Below are positions 22,257 to 35,500 of a stretch of 64,000 nt of DNA, one piece after another. The notes below the pieces were generated by a model that saw only the letters and a program-made list of their open reading frames with translations, ran no database searches and had not been told where the DNA came from. Position 1 is the first letter of the stretch. The number at the start of each line of letters is the position of its first letter. The position numbers and the translations under genes are program-made. The stretch covers positions 90,760 through 154,759 of the forward strand of contig LSRX01000321.1 in the NCBI GenBank assembly GCA_001939145.1, read 5' to 3'. This DNA is from Symbiodinium microadriaticum (lineage: Eukaryota; Sar; Dinophyceae; Suessiales; Symbiodiniaceae).

Positions 22257-25200
22257 CCAAGATCCACCCCTGGAGCGAAGCCCAGGTCAAGGCTCCTAAC
22301 CCCAAGCTTAGAAGCCCTGCAGGCGCACTTGGTGCTCTTCTGGCGGAGGCCCGTCGCAGTCTGCCAGCCTCGGTGCTCGTTCTGCTTCGAGACAAGCAGC
22401 GTCTCCCTTGTCCATCTCTACTCTCGCCGACACATTCCCTTCCCCTGTCTGCGCCCTGGACACTTCAATGCGAGCTTTGACAAACTCCCCGCCGCAAAAC
22501 AGCCCTGGGCTGCCGGCGTGGCCTGTCTTAGGATGCTTGACAGTACAGTAACGAATGGACCTGCGGTCGATAGAAATCATAGAGCCTGAAAGTCCAAACC
22601 CTCGAAACCAACAAAGGCTGCAACTGTGACCCTCCAACCACTTTGTAGAGTCGCCGTGTGAGTAGGTCAGGCCCACCCCAACTGCATGATGTCCAAACAG
22701 GTAGTTGGTCTTGCTGCCTGTGGCATGTACAGCTGTTTGAATGAATCGATGCTTCATGCTCGCGAGAAACGGCCGTGCACGACACCGTGCTGCAAAGCAG
22801 AAAAACCGGAAACTATGGTTTAGGACTCCGGTTCTCTGCTGGCAAGAACTAGCTGCGGGACGACGGTCAGCGAAAAGTATATTCCTCAGAAGTGCCGGAA
22901 TACATCCGTCAAAGCCGTCAACCATGGGCCCTGGCACACACCAAGGCTTTCACTCGTTCAGGCGTTTCAAAGCCCCTGTCCTCAACTTCCCAACACGGAC
23001 AATCGAAGCCTGTCAGGATTCGCCCTGTAGCCCCAGCAGAGAGGTAGCGTGTCACGGCGCAAACCTGGGCACTTCTTGATCACTTCGGTTTCGAGTTCAG
23101 GGTCGAGTGCTGCCCGCTAGAGCGGTGAGCGCAGAACTCTTGAGTCCATTCTGAGCAAGTCCGGGCCGTGGACAGTGTGGGGAGTCTTCATCGTCGTTGA
23201 TGCTATGTTAGCAGTCGGGTGTTGCTTGGTGCTTGAAGGACTCAGTTTGCAGGAAGTTCTACATCCAGCTCTTTAACATCCAATGTAGTCAAAAGCCTCC
23301 TGCAGCCACCACTGGTCTCAGCAAAATTTCAAAGACCAAAACGACTTCAAACTCCAGCTAAATGCAAAAAGCATAAAGCCCATTTCGTGATCTGCCACGG
23401 GCCCGGAGGCACTGGCCAAAGACGAATTAGAAGAGAAGTAAAAGACCCGCCGAAGGGCTGTGTAGTGATCCTGCAAGACCTTCCCGAAGTCGAAAGCGTG
23501 ACCGGTGTGGCCTGCGTAACTTGCATACTACCTGGATCGCTGAGCATCGAAACTATGTGAACTCTCTCCTGGTGCTCTGCATGAGCTAATTAGCCTAGAC
23601 GTAGAGTTGCATGGTTTGGGCAAAAAGGTCCAAGCCCAAACTCCATGGAAATCTCAAGCCTGTGCAGGGAAGACAAGGACTTCTTCCAAGACGAAAAGGT
23701 CTCCAAAACTCCGGAAGCACCAAACGTCCTGCAACAGCCATGCAATCCTCCAAGCTGCATGTTCCAGCCTTGGATGTAGCGGATAGGAGCCTTTGCTCCA
23801 TAGCCGCGTGCTGTGTAAGCTACCACCTCAGCTGCAGCTCTTAGGCCTTAGGCCTTCTTCCTCCAGCATTGTGACATAGGTTTCGGGATGCTCGGTGGCC
23901 TTCACTCGGCCTGGGTTGTCTTCAGGTCCGCTTTGGCTGTCGGTGAAGGTCGACTGCCAGACGGAGGGCGCGAATCAAGCGACGTCGGAAATCAAACCAA
24001 GACTTCGAAGACGTCTCCGGTGCGATGCTCTTGAAGTTCTGTGCTTGTCCACGGTGTCCCTCTTGTCGTTTTTGGCGGTCGTAGCTTTTCCCGATCTGTG
24101 GTATGTTGGACTCGGATGCCTGGGCCAGTTGTTGCCGGATTGGACTTCTCCGAAGCTCCCCTGTGCTCCACCTCATCAGCAGTTCCCCGAAGCCGCACGG
24201 CAAGCGATGTCATGCATCGAAGTAGCTCGGGTTAGAGCGACTTGCGGCGGTCGGTTCGCGTAGAGTTACAAGATCTCCGACTTTAAATCCTGAAAGACAA
24301 TAACTCAGCTAAGCCACGCCGGTCCGGCGCCGAGCAGATGCGGTAAACTTGCCGACACCTGCAGTGACAGCTGAAAACCTGCTTGGAGACCCCTCAGGCC
24401 TTGACCGCTGTGCAAGACAGGGTCGAAATCCAAGCATTTACTTGGGTCTGCGACACAGATTTGAGAAGCCCAGACTATGTTCTGAAGAAAGGAGCCTCAA
24501 TCAAGCAGAGCCTTGAAAGAAGAATGACGAACGTCGCCCCTTCCCCTCTGACAAGCTTATTTCACATCGGCAGCCCGTTGCCAAGATGTGCGATCATCCC
24601 AAAGCCTCAGCCCCGGCGACTCCACCTTACTCGCAGAAGCTTAGGTAAGGCAAGGTTCTGCTTCGCCATACAGGTCCTGCAAGCGAGGACCCACAGTGAA
24701 AACTTGGTAGCGGCATTGGGAATTTGGGTTTTGAGGGTTTTCTGCTAGGTTCTCTCTCGAAGACACCTCATGCCGTGGGATGAACGTGCCTGCATCCTCA
24801 CTCTTGAACCAGGCAACGATTTTCTTGGCCGGGATCACCACCTGGCACGTTGCAGAAGCCTAGGGCATTTTGGACCGAAGTGCACAGGTGCGGCGAGTAC
24901 ACATGTTGGATCCCACCATCTGCAAAAACGTGCTGAGAAAACGACTACGTGGAAGCCGGTCCGCACCAGAAAAAGGTCGGGTCAGACATCGACGTGAAGC
25001 CTCATAAGAGCAGGAGACACCTCCGAGGGGTGAGTCGGATACGGAGAGACCTTCAGCTGTCCTTTGTCAATCTGGCAACCTGAGGTCAGGGCTTCCACAC
25101 ACAGACTTCTCTTGCGGCTGGGGAGGCTGGGACCAAGCTATCGCGAGAGGGGTTGGGACAGAAACTGCCTAGACTCCACGGTAAGATGCGCTATCCACCG

Positions 25201-25526
25201 TTACGACCACATGGATACCGAACCCTACAAAAAACAGCACTGAACCACTCGTGGCGTCAGCTGAGCAGCCACCGCAGTGCCCACCGCCCTTAAGCACCTT
25301 TCGTTCGAAGGGTGCAACAGGCTCGGGTATGCTCGTTTGTGCACGAGTTTCTTTGAACAATGCATCGACAAGCCCGTCGCACTGTCAATATCTGAACCCT
25401 TCAAAGCTTGGAAGCCTGCCGCAGGTGTCAAATAAAAGCTTCTCCTAAGTCGGCCCAGGTGCCATTTCCGTTGCACCGATGCATTCCTTGGAGACGTCGA
25501 ACGTCGACCGATGCCTGTGGACCGCA

Positions 25527-25549
25527 CAGAGAGAGAGAGAGAGAGAGAG
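25527..25549. repeat. (GA)n microsatellite
   Basis: About 11 GA dinucleotides in a row. Confidence 0.95.
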
Positions 25550-28500
25550 CGAAGTGTTTCAAGGCTTCAGCCCAGTCGAAACTGCCTGTGGCGTCGCCGG
25601 CCGCTGTAGACCGTCTGTTTTTTCCCGTTGCAGTGGACCTTTGGGCGCAGGTTTCTGAAGCACGGCCGGGTCGAGCCCAAAGCCCAGATCCCGAGGCTCA
25701 GAACAGTGACAGCCCGCCTCACATTTGGAGAACACGTGGTGCCCAAAGTTCACCTGGCAAGCTTGGAGCACGTTTGCCAACACGTAGCCGACGGCCTTAC
25801 ATCCATGCTTCCCCGTTCGAAGTACCTAAAGCAATGGCTGTCTATCCACTTGACGGGTGACAAGTCTCCAGCTTCCTTTGGTGGTCTGAGGGTCGACCAA
25901 TGCCGTCTACGAGTATCTACCATGCGTCACTGATGACCAGATCCCTGGAACATTTGTACCCCGTAGCCTTGTTGCCAGGCGCAATCTCGCCAAACCTGCT
26001 GGGAAGCAAGCATCGGACCGATGACTGATGCTTTGGGGATGCCAGTCATCCTCAAATCCAGGACCAGACCTACACTTACCTAATTTTTTCCGACTATGAA
26101 TACTTAGGACTCGCATCCACTGGACATGTTTCATTTCGGGGTGATTGGCCTCCCGCGACGGTTTCGACGAAGAGTTTTAGTAAGCCCCACTTTGCTCAAG
26201 CATCCTTCGAATCTTTCCCGACGGCTTCGAAGCAAGGCATCTTGGCCTCTGTTTAGTGGCCTTGACGCTGATGCTCAGACCACAAGACAAGGACTTGGGA
26301 TGCTTTGGCCTGTGTATGCAAGAACCAACTATAAAGTTGGACAAGTGGCTCGTCCAATTTGATCGTGACTTGGCCGGCAGCCCAGTAGCGAGCCTCAGTG
26401 TGGACACAGAAGCAGTGTCGATAGTGTTAGTCAGCCAGTCTTTGGTGCTGAGCCTTTGGCAGTTGACGATGTGTAGGCTCTGCTCATTTCAAACTTGAAA
26501 CTTGGGCGTTCTGCGCGTGTAGAGTCAGTGTAGAGGACAATGCTGCGCTGTACACATTTGCTGAACTTCAGGTTTGGAGAACGGGACGGCTGTCCGAAAA
26601 TTGACTGCGCAAATACTGCGAGCTTTGTGTTGCCAGAAATGTGTTTTTGGTTCATCGGAGGAAGCTCCTTCCAAGATTTTCGGCACTGTCTGCTCCGAAC
26701 ATCTGGACGTCAAGGTTGCATCGGCAAAAACCGCAGATATGCAGGCAAGTACAAGTGCAAGTACAAGTATAACTCTACGTTCAGGCATAAGGTATAGGCG
26801 CTTTGCTATTAGGTACAGGTACACGTACAAAGATAGCCTCGGACTTAGCTCTCGCACTCAAAGCCCGCTCACACTCACAAAGCCTGCAATTTTTACGAGC
26901 GTCAAACTCTTGCGGTTGAACGCCACTCCGGTGCGACCTGCTCTGGCATCCGACACCCCCTGCGTCAAAGGTCATGGAGGCGAACCCAAGAAGGGCCATG
27001 GCCGCAGGGCTTGGGCCTTTGCTGGCCGAGGACAAAGGGGCCTCAACCCCAGGAACCTTTCGTATCTTCGGAAGTTGCGCGCATGCGGCCGTACACTTTG
27101 AGGGGTTGTGCCGTTTTGCCCTGGCTCGAAGTTCGCCAGAAAACAACTTCTGTTTCGGAGCCTTCGAGTCGTTCTTTGACGTTGCTGGTTCTGTCCACTG
27201 AGAAGGAGCATAAACTTTGCAACCAGCTTCCAGCAACTGCTATGTTCAAGCACAGGTCCCGGCTATTTTCACTAACACCAGTTGGGAAGGAAGTTGACGA
27301 CTTGGGTGACCACCACCACCGTCACCACCGCGCCCGAAAGGGCGTCGATGACCTTCTCACTCTCAGCTCTTCCTGCGGTTCTACGCCAGCCGGACGAGGA
27401 ATGCTACGCTGAAGGCACTTTTCTCTGCTTTGAATGTTGTTGACGCCGCATTGTTGCTTTGTGCAACATCCCATCCTGCCGGACATAAGGTCTGGGATGG
27501 TCTGGGTCGTGCGTTCACGACCGAGTTCCTTTTCAGATCTTGCCATACTGTGCCATCCCACCCCAGAATCGCTGGCAGGCCGCACTCCCCGGGACAAGCT
27601 GATAAGTCATCGTTCCCAGTGCCCTGAACCCAACATGCATCACTTACCCCACGGGCACACAGCCCAAATAAAGTGTCCTCAGGCAGCAAACCCTCTCTAG
27701 GCGTCAGGCTCGGCAGGAGTACGCCCTGTCCTTGATGGTGCTCACTTCACCTCGCTAGGCAACGGGCGTGGTTGAGGGACAAGTGCAGTTTGGGGCCACA
27801 CCTGTTCCGGCGGTTTCCAGACGACCCGTGAACAGGCACTGAGCCTCTTCTCGTCCCAGTGGCTTTTTGTCAGGGTCCTGGTCGGCATGAACTTGAACAC
27901 CTGGGCCGGTCTGAGGTGGGAGCTTCTGAAGCAGTTCCACAAATTGCAAGCAGGAGTTGTTGCCAGACCAGAAGCTTGATGAAGCTGATGGCGTGCACTG
28001 ACAGGCAACAGATGCATGATTTTCCAGAATTTCAATCGTCGTTGGGGCAACTCGCGCTTCAACCCTGAGGCAAACTCGTTACCCTTGGCCCGAAATCCTG
28101 GACCGAAAAACCAAGAGCAGCTTGAGCTCTGCATCCCGATGCCCTGCAGAAAGCTTTGGCAAACCCAGAGCACGGGCCTAAAATTCCGTCCCGGCCACCT
28201 CCAACCTGTTGCTCTTGAAGCCGCAGGTCCCTTCGGCAAGCACAGGGTTGGGCGAAGTGGGCATTACTACAAGCGGCGGCGGACGGCCCCACCCAACAAA
28301 CCAAGGAACAAAAGGCCCGCCCGTGTCGGATTTCGAACACTTGCAAGGTTCACGAACGATCCAAAGCCCCTGGCTGTGTTTTATTTGGAGAGGGGGGGGG
28401 AGGCAACAAGCGGTGGAGCTCCGCATATGCAATCTGTCAAACTACCGCTAGGCCACTAAGCGCCGTGTTTCTTCGACCAGTGCTTTACGTACACCTATAA

Positions 28501-29935
28501 CTGGGGTAGCCACACCGGATGCAGATCGCTACACAAGTGCAGGTCAAGCGCGTTCACTGTTCACATCACCGTGTTAATGTACCAAGCATCAGCTACCAGG
28601 CTTGTCCGAAGCGATCATCAGCATGCACAATGCACAGCCAACCGAGAACGAAGAACACTCCGTGTAGTATATTCGATGCAGCTTCTCGCACAGGATGCGG
28701 CGTCTGTGCTAATCAGAAAACCAGCAGCACTCAGCTCTCTCAGAAGTCGCTGATTGCGGTCGCTGAGGGTCTCAGGGCCTCCATTGGAGCCGCCTCCTTC
28801 GAGCCTGACTTTGCGAGCACCCTTGCAGATCTCCGGAATGTTCACCTGCGCGTCTGTGTGCCTTCTGTCGTGAGCTGTGCTTGTGCATGCCCCGCCGTTA
28901 CATGCCGCCAACCCCAGCAAGCGTGCACCCTGAAGTGATGAAGTACTGCAGCCTTGAACCTAACATGGGAGCGATTTATTCTCGCAGCCGAAGTTCTAAA
29001 GCTTGGCATCTCTACAAAGCTCCTTGGGAGCTTTCCCTCCCCTTCGTTCTGCCCTGTTCGGAACTCTCCACCGTCCGGACAGTCAGCCTCGCGGTCTTTG
29101 TGGCCGATGTGGTTGTGGTATTCCTGTCGCCGAAAGGCTACAGTATCGAGGGCATCGCATCGTCAGGGCATCCCGATCTTCCAAACGTGTTTACAACATC
29201 CACCCGAACTCTGCCTCGACTTACAGGACTGCGGCAAGGACTCGGACTCTTGTCTGCAATAGAAGCTGAGACTCGTGACGTGATGGCTGCGAGCTCACAT
29301 GAAATCCGGTGCGCCGTAACGACGTTTCATGTTTACTTGGTACTCATGCCAGCCCCAAAACTCTCTCGCTCCACGTTGTGCAGCAGCCAAGCGACTGCCC
29401 TGCAGCAGTCTTCTAGACCCCGGGTCCTCATGCACCAGCACATCATCGCAGTAGATGCGGCAAGTGATCTTCTCCGCGTGCTTGCTGATGACCAATTCTT
29501 AGATGGGCATCTGCTGCAAGTTGGAAACGAGGCTTGGCCGCTCTGGGTTTCTCTTGTCGAAGGAAATTATTGAAAAGGAAGGCCTTCACGGTTACGAACA
29601 TCGGCAGGCTCTCGATCGGTCGGCGGCTAGAGCCCAGTGAACCCAGTGTTTGCAAATCACCGAAGCTGAAGCGAATGGAGGGGCTCCGGATCGGGCTCGA
29701 GTTCAAGGGGCTCCACAAGAGCTTTGAAGCTTAGGACTGCCGCTAAGAACTACATGGCTACACATGGACCCAGGCTGTAGCCCATCCAGCCCATGCAGGT
29801 GCAGCTGCTTGCAGCGATCTTCACGGCTGGTGTGTCATTTGCGAAGTTGCTTTTGAGGCTCATAAGGAATGAGTGCATGTCGACAGAGATGACGGGTCCC
29901 GGCATAAAGAGTTGACAGGCACAGAGTTGCTTATG

Positions 29936-29965
29936 TGTGTATGTGTGTGTGCGCGTGCATGTGTG
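29936..29965. repeat. (GT)n-rich microsatellite
   Basis: Imperfect GT/GC dinucleotide run, the complement of a CA repeat. Confidence 0.85.
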
Positions 29966-32579
29966 TTGCCTCGGCAAACCGGAGCTGCAACCCTGCGACC
30001 CTGAAAGAGCCTGAAACCTTCTATGAACGGTCTCGAGAAGTGGCTGTCTGACTCGGAGGGCCGGGCATGGCAACGGGGTCGCACGGAGAGACGGACGCGA
30101 GAACAGTTGCCAGAAGACAGAAAAAACCAGGAAGGATTTAGGCACCTGCACAACCTGCAGCGTTCATTCAGACGTCTTGGAAACCAGAGACAATACTCAG
30201 ATCCGGATCGTGTCACGAAAGAGGACGTGGAGAATCCAGAGACCAAACATCGGAGATACACACGGACAGACCAAAGAAGCGAAGGAGACACGACCTCAGC
30301 CGAATTCAGTTCCATCCCATTCAATTATGCATGCCCTTCGCAGTGACTTTTAGCAGGAGAGTTGCTTATTCCTCGTCTTTCTCATGCTATTTCTTCGCAA
30401 TGTGTTTCGGGCCAACAGTCTGGGCATCGCGGCGGGTGTTTGGTCTGAAGGGTGCAGTAACCGATTCCTAAAACTTTCTTGCCTGAAATGGTTGTCAGCC
30501 ACACAGACTCATAGAGTCATAGAGGCATCCCGGAATGTCGGCTGCAGCCTGGTGTCGCAAATGTTCTTGTGAGGCAGCACTATTGCAAATTGCCTGAAAT
30601 CTTCTCTTGACAACTAACACGCATCCATCTATCCACCAATTTACCACCGCTGACTCCGCCCAAATTTGCTACTCGCTCGATCTCTCTATTCGCATGGTGA
30701 ATACAGCGAGCGAGATAAAGGCCAGGTGGTCTGGGAGACGAAGACGACGACTTGGCGCTTGAAGGTCGAGCGAAAAGGAAATAGAGGGTGACGAGACTGT
30801 GTTCTGACCAGGACGAGGATATTCCTCTGTACACCCGGCGGTCAGGTGCCAGGCCCCATTCGTGACACAGAACATGCGGTCCCAGCTCCCGATTCCCAGA
30901 CCATCCGATGCTGTTCGAATGTCTCTACCTTACTTACTTTGTCTTGCATTTTGCACGGACTCAGATGCTTCCCGAAATGCATCTCAGTCAGCAGGCGAAG
31001 CATTTTCAAGCGCAAATGATAAGCTTAGTCAGGTGCTAGTTGAGAAGCAGCGGCATTTCCTGAACTGAGTCTTCACAATGCCACAACAAACGCCTTCGGT
31101 AGTAACTCCGCATACGAACATGCCATGATTCGCATGTCTGTATTTGCGTAACATTTAGGAGCCCTGCGGTGTTTCGGCCCCTGCCCAAAGTTCACAAAAC
31201 TCTGTGCGAGTATCCTTCCAGTCGTGATTCGTGATTTTGTTTAAACTGCTAAACAAACTCGTTTCCAGAAAAATCGCTTTGCGCGCTCTCTTTTTGCATA
31301 TGCCGCGTTGAAGCTGGACATGTGCCATTGGCTTATCTTCCACACCGCCCACATGCAAACAACAGGGAGCCTCTGTGCGGGCAGCGAAGCTCGAACAACA
31401 GCGGCCACAGTTGTTTGCATTGTCACTGGCAGCACTTTCGCATATTACATGCGCACCGATTTCTTGACACAAAGCATATGCCACGATGTGCCAGGGGCAA
31501 GGGTATGAATGACACCAAACTCAAGAGATGCAGCTTGGCCCACGCAGTCTGGATGCAAGCCCACTTGATGCAGTCACTGCTCCGGGACCCAGCGTTGATG
31601 TAGTAGGTACACGTACAGCTCAGTTTGCCTGGCTGAGCAACCTGCTGCTCTGCAAGCATGCGCATAAATACCAACACACCTATAAAACGACATATGATAT
31701 TAATATGTGTTTATGCTGCCCCCCACCCCCCTGCCCCGGCTCCACAGCTGAGAGTCCCACTGAACAATCACATGTTGATTTGCTTTCGATGTTCGGCTCA
31801 GTGTGCGGTTCGATGTGGCTTCCGGGGAAGAACGTAGGGACTCATCTCGAGTCCCATCCGCTTCGCAAAGTACTCTGCCAAGTATTGCCATGCGGCTGCC
31901 GCTCTTCAGCGTGCCGTGCTGTCGGAAGTCTGCAGTCACTGTGTCCAGGGCCTTCCAACCGGGTGCGTCTCGGGTTGATGCCGGATCTGTGCAAAGAGTG
32001 CAGACGCACTTGTGGCATTTCTTGATCACTGATGATTATGTTGTGGAACGAACCTGCGGATCTCTGGGGTGAATAGCTTAGGGTCTCGCCTCTGCTGACT
32101 GCCTCATGCCTGATCCTTTCCTCCTTCACTTCGTATCCCTCCGGAATCGGACAAGCTGTGTTCTTGACTTCTGTGTACTTCGCAAGCCTGAACTCTGAGC
32201 GCGTCGTCAGCTAGCCCTGTCAGAATCGAGCGCTCCCCAAATCACTGCTCGGATTGAAAAGCAACGTCGGCTGACCAGTTGGTGTCGAACACAGCTTTGC
32301 CAACTGGGACCATTTTAGAACACTGTGCAAAAACATGAAAGAGCGATAGAGAGACCTGAAGATGCGTGGTCTCCGATTCAGGTTGCTACTGCCATGGCTA
32401 GATCCGTCGGCCATGAAACCCAATCTGCACAGCATGTTCGCACAGTCGCAGACTACAGATTTCCAGCGATTTTGTAGCTCGAGACAGCTTTGCCTGCATT
32501 TTGCTGGTGCCGCTGGCCTGGCATCATCGACTGCTAGAACTGTGAGGATATGTGAGGATCATAGGACATAGGATGGCTT

Positions 32580-35500
32580 TCAACATAGGTTGACAGTAAG
32601 GCTGCACAGCTGCCGGGCCTGCCCGGGTTTGAGGAGAGCCTCTTTCGGAATCTTGATCTTGCGGTTGCCAGTGTCCGGTCCCTGGTACATGACCTTGAAC
32701 ACCTCTCCACCCCCGTGCTCGCCTCATGCAGAACTCTGCTGGATCTCTGTCAAATACTAGCAGGCTGTAGACGGCTTCGAGAAATGTTCAGGACAGGTCG
32801 CACATGTCGGCGGTCAGCCTGTGCTTGCCCGCGCCCAACCACCGCCAGCTGCTCTGACGCCACCTCTCACCGTGGCAACCGTTGTTGTCGACGACCCTGT
32901 GCCCGCCAATGTACAGAAAGGAGCCTGAACAAACTGCGCTTCTTCTGTCTGGGAATGCGCTCACCTTTGCTTCGCGTGGTAGGCGTGTTGTGCCAAGACG
33001 CCGTCGTCTGAGGCAGTCCAAAACAAGTAGTGGCCCGCTTTCCTGATGACCAAGTAGCCACTGCACCTGCTGAACAAAAAAAACATGGGTGCACAGAATG
33101 CGAGCACGACCAAACACGACCTATTCACGTTGCGGCAGCTACGTATCGTGGCTGCTGAGAGTGTCTCTCCGCCTCATGCAGAAGGCGTTGCCGTGACGAT
33201 GGGCAGGGAACCGGCCGTTCTCCTGCATAAGCCCACGTTGCCCGATGCTTCAAGACCAAGACAAACAAGTTGCAGCATGGCATGTCAACAGCTGGCCACA
33301 TCCCTGTCCATCCAAATGTCCGGCACGGTCACAGTGTGATGAGAATGCCTGGTCAAACAAAGCGAAACACATTTTGCTGGTAGCAGATGATGGGCATAAG
33401 GAGTCTCATGTGCGGTAGTGACCGGTAGTGATTCTTTTTGGCCTCACTCGGATGGTTCACATAAGGATTGTGCCAGCGGCCGCCATCACACATTCCAGGC
33501 AAGCAGCAGGCGGCCCAGATCTGGGAGCCAACAGTGATGTCGGTGGTAGATGTACTTGCACTCCAATCCGGCCTCTCAGAGACTTGCCGCCAACTCTCTG
33601 CTATGCTGGATGCTAGATTCTCCAAGCACCACACACTTAACAGTCTAACGTTTCGAACCCTGACAGCACGAGCACCGCTCCGGCGCGCGGCGCGCGCTCC
33701 GGCGCCTTCTCATGCTTGAGGGCGGACTGTGGGACTTTCACCTTGCGGTTCCCGGTGTCGGGGCCCTGGTATCGCAGCTTCATCGCCTCGCCACCGCCTT
33801 TTTCGCACATGTCCACTCCCACCAGGTGGTAGCCGGGCGTGAGCCACTGGTTGCCGCTCGTCCGCTCCCGCTCGCCGTGGCAGCCGTTGTTATCGACGAT
33901 CTGCCGCCCGTTCAAGCTCATCACAGAGCCTCGGTGCAACAAAAACCCTCTGTGTGCAGCCTCTGTGTGCAGCTGCGTATAACCTTGAGATATAGACACA
34001 CTTCCTCGAAGAAACGATACGTCCAAATTGTCAACAAGGACCTCAAACCGCGAGCACTTTTGACTTCACCCTGTGTCTGCGCAGAACACTGGAGGAGTCG
34101 CTTCGAGCCGCTGACACATTCTTTGCGCCAGGCCGCCGTCATCGGATGCAGTGGTGAACTTGTAGTTGCCCTCCTTCGTGATAGCAATCTGGGCAGTGCA
34201 CCTGCAAAGACGCGTCTCTTTCGCTAAGCCAACGCCGGCCTAGGCAAGCTTTGTGCTCGGGCTTTGCGGGACCCGTTGCGAAGGATCATGGTACGGGCCT
34301 GAAGCCTGACGGCTTGATGAGACATGTGCATACTGTATCCATGCCCTGCCTCGCACAGAAGTGATTGTGGTGGTTGATTCCCCAGAAGCGACCGTTGTTC
34401 TGCACGGAGACAGGTGCAGAATTGGATTCAAAACACATCTGGCCGCGATTCGGGCTGCGAAAGCTGCAAGCAACACAATGGTTCGGGGAGGTACTCATGA
34501 AAACAACTAATTAGCAGAAATCATCAAGCGCTAGCATTCTTGATAATTAGCAGGCTTCCGGCGAGTGTGCTGTCTCGTCTGACTCTGTTTGCAATGCCGG
34601 TCCATGTAGATCTCTGGCACGGTCACCGTGTGGGACGGATTCCTTGGGATGGCGTTTGCAAAGGGTAGAGGAAACACCTAAACCACAGCCGAACCAGCCC
34701 AGCACCAAAGCCTCGAAAAAAGGCAGTGAACGAATATCTGTTTACAGCTTACCCGGCTTACCCTGTAGGGCATTGGTTTTGGCAGTGTAGCTTGCACAAG
34801 AGACAGAATTTTGCGGCAGACCAAGCTGGATATCGGCCCACCAGAAGCTTGAATCCAGCCTCTGGATCGTTAGAAGCTGGAGATCAATGCACATTCACGT
34901 ATTCACAATCCACTTGAGCCCGAAGCGGAAATAGCCCCAACTCGGACATACTGAACGAACTCCAAGATTCAAAGTCCCACTTCCCGACGCCTGGAACCAT
35001 TACGCCTAAAATCCTGAACTGCAGTGCAGTCTAGGATCATGTTGTCAAGGTTTGGCACCGAGCAACGGTGCTGGCCGTAATAGTAATTACACTCTGCACC
35101 GTCCTGCTGAGGAATCCGTGACGAAGGGCAAATGGTCTTGCTGCCTTGCGCTTGCCTCTGGTGCAAACGCAGGCAGAGCTGCGCATGAACTGGCGGCCAA
35201 GGCCAAAGCCAGAAAAATCTACCCCGGGGCCAGGCCGAATACTCGCGCCATTAGCTCTACGACTCTACGACACCCTGCGCCGAATGCGAAGCTCGAAGCT
35301 CTCGATTCAATTGGATTGTAAAGAGATGGTGGGGTTCGTGACCCAGTATCTGGGGAGAGAGCTCGTCCGCACGACGTTTAAACTGCCGTGCCGACCACCC
35401 GACCTACACACGAATTGCCACGACCAACATCTACAGCGGGGTCCTTCAGCTCCACCTCCGTGGCAGCCTGGCATAAAACGAGTTCCACGCAAAGCTCCGG

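Larger units (their letters stand above)
22270..32579. other. Region without an identified gene
   Basis: The largest frames are 22937-22308 minus (209 codons), 28881-29573 plus (230 codons, one hydrophobic stretch near codons 65-80), 26574-27101 plus and 28239-27742 minus. Each overlaps equally open frames on the other strand and lacks a motif I can name. A GA microsatellite lies at 25527-25549. A plus-strand frame ending at 31068 has a natural-looking tail (around SSANDKLSQVLVEKQ) but no further support. Confidence 0.4.

Noticed and set aside
29295..29495. Minus-strand CRIYCDDVLV stretch resembling a reverse transcriptase YxDD box
   Set aside because: No motif B or other RT block is nearby in frame, and the flanking residues do not fit a known RT family.
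28881..29573. 230-codon plus-strand frame, the longest in the window
   Set aside because: No motif recognised, other frames on both strands are also open, and a single hydrophobic stretch is not enough; left out as a gene.
33640..33710. GC-rich inverted motif (gctccggcgcgcggcgcgcg) as a hairpin or terminator
   Set aside because: It lies within the intron just downstream of PA14 unit 2, and such a short palindrome in GC-rich DNA is expected by chance.
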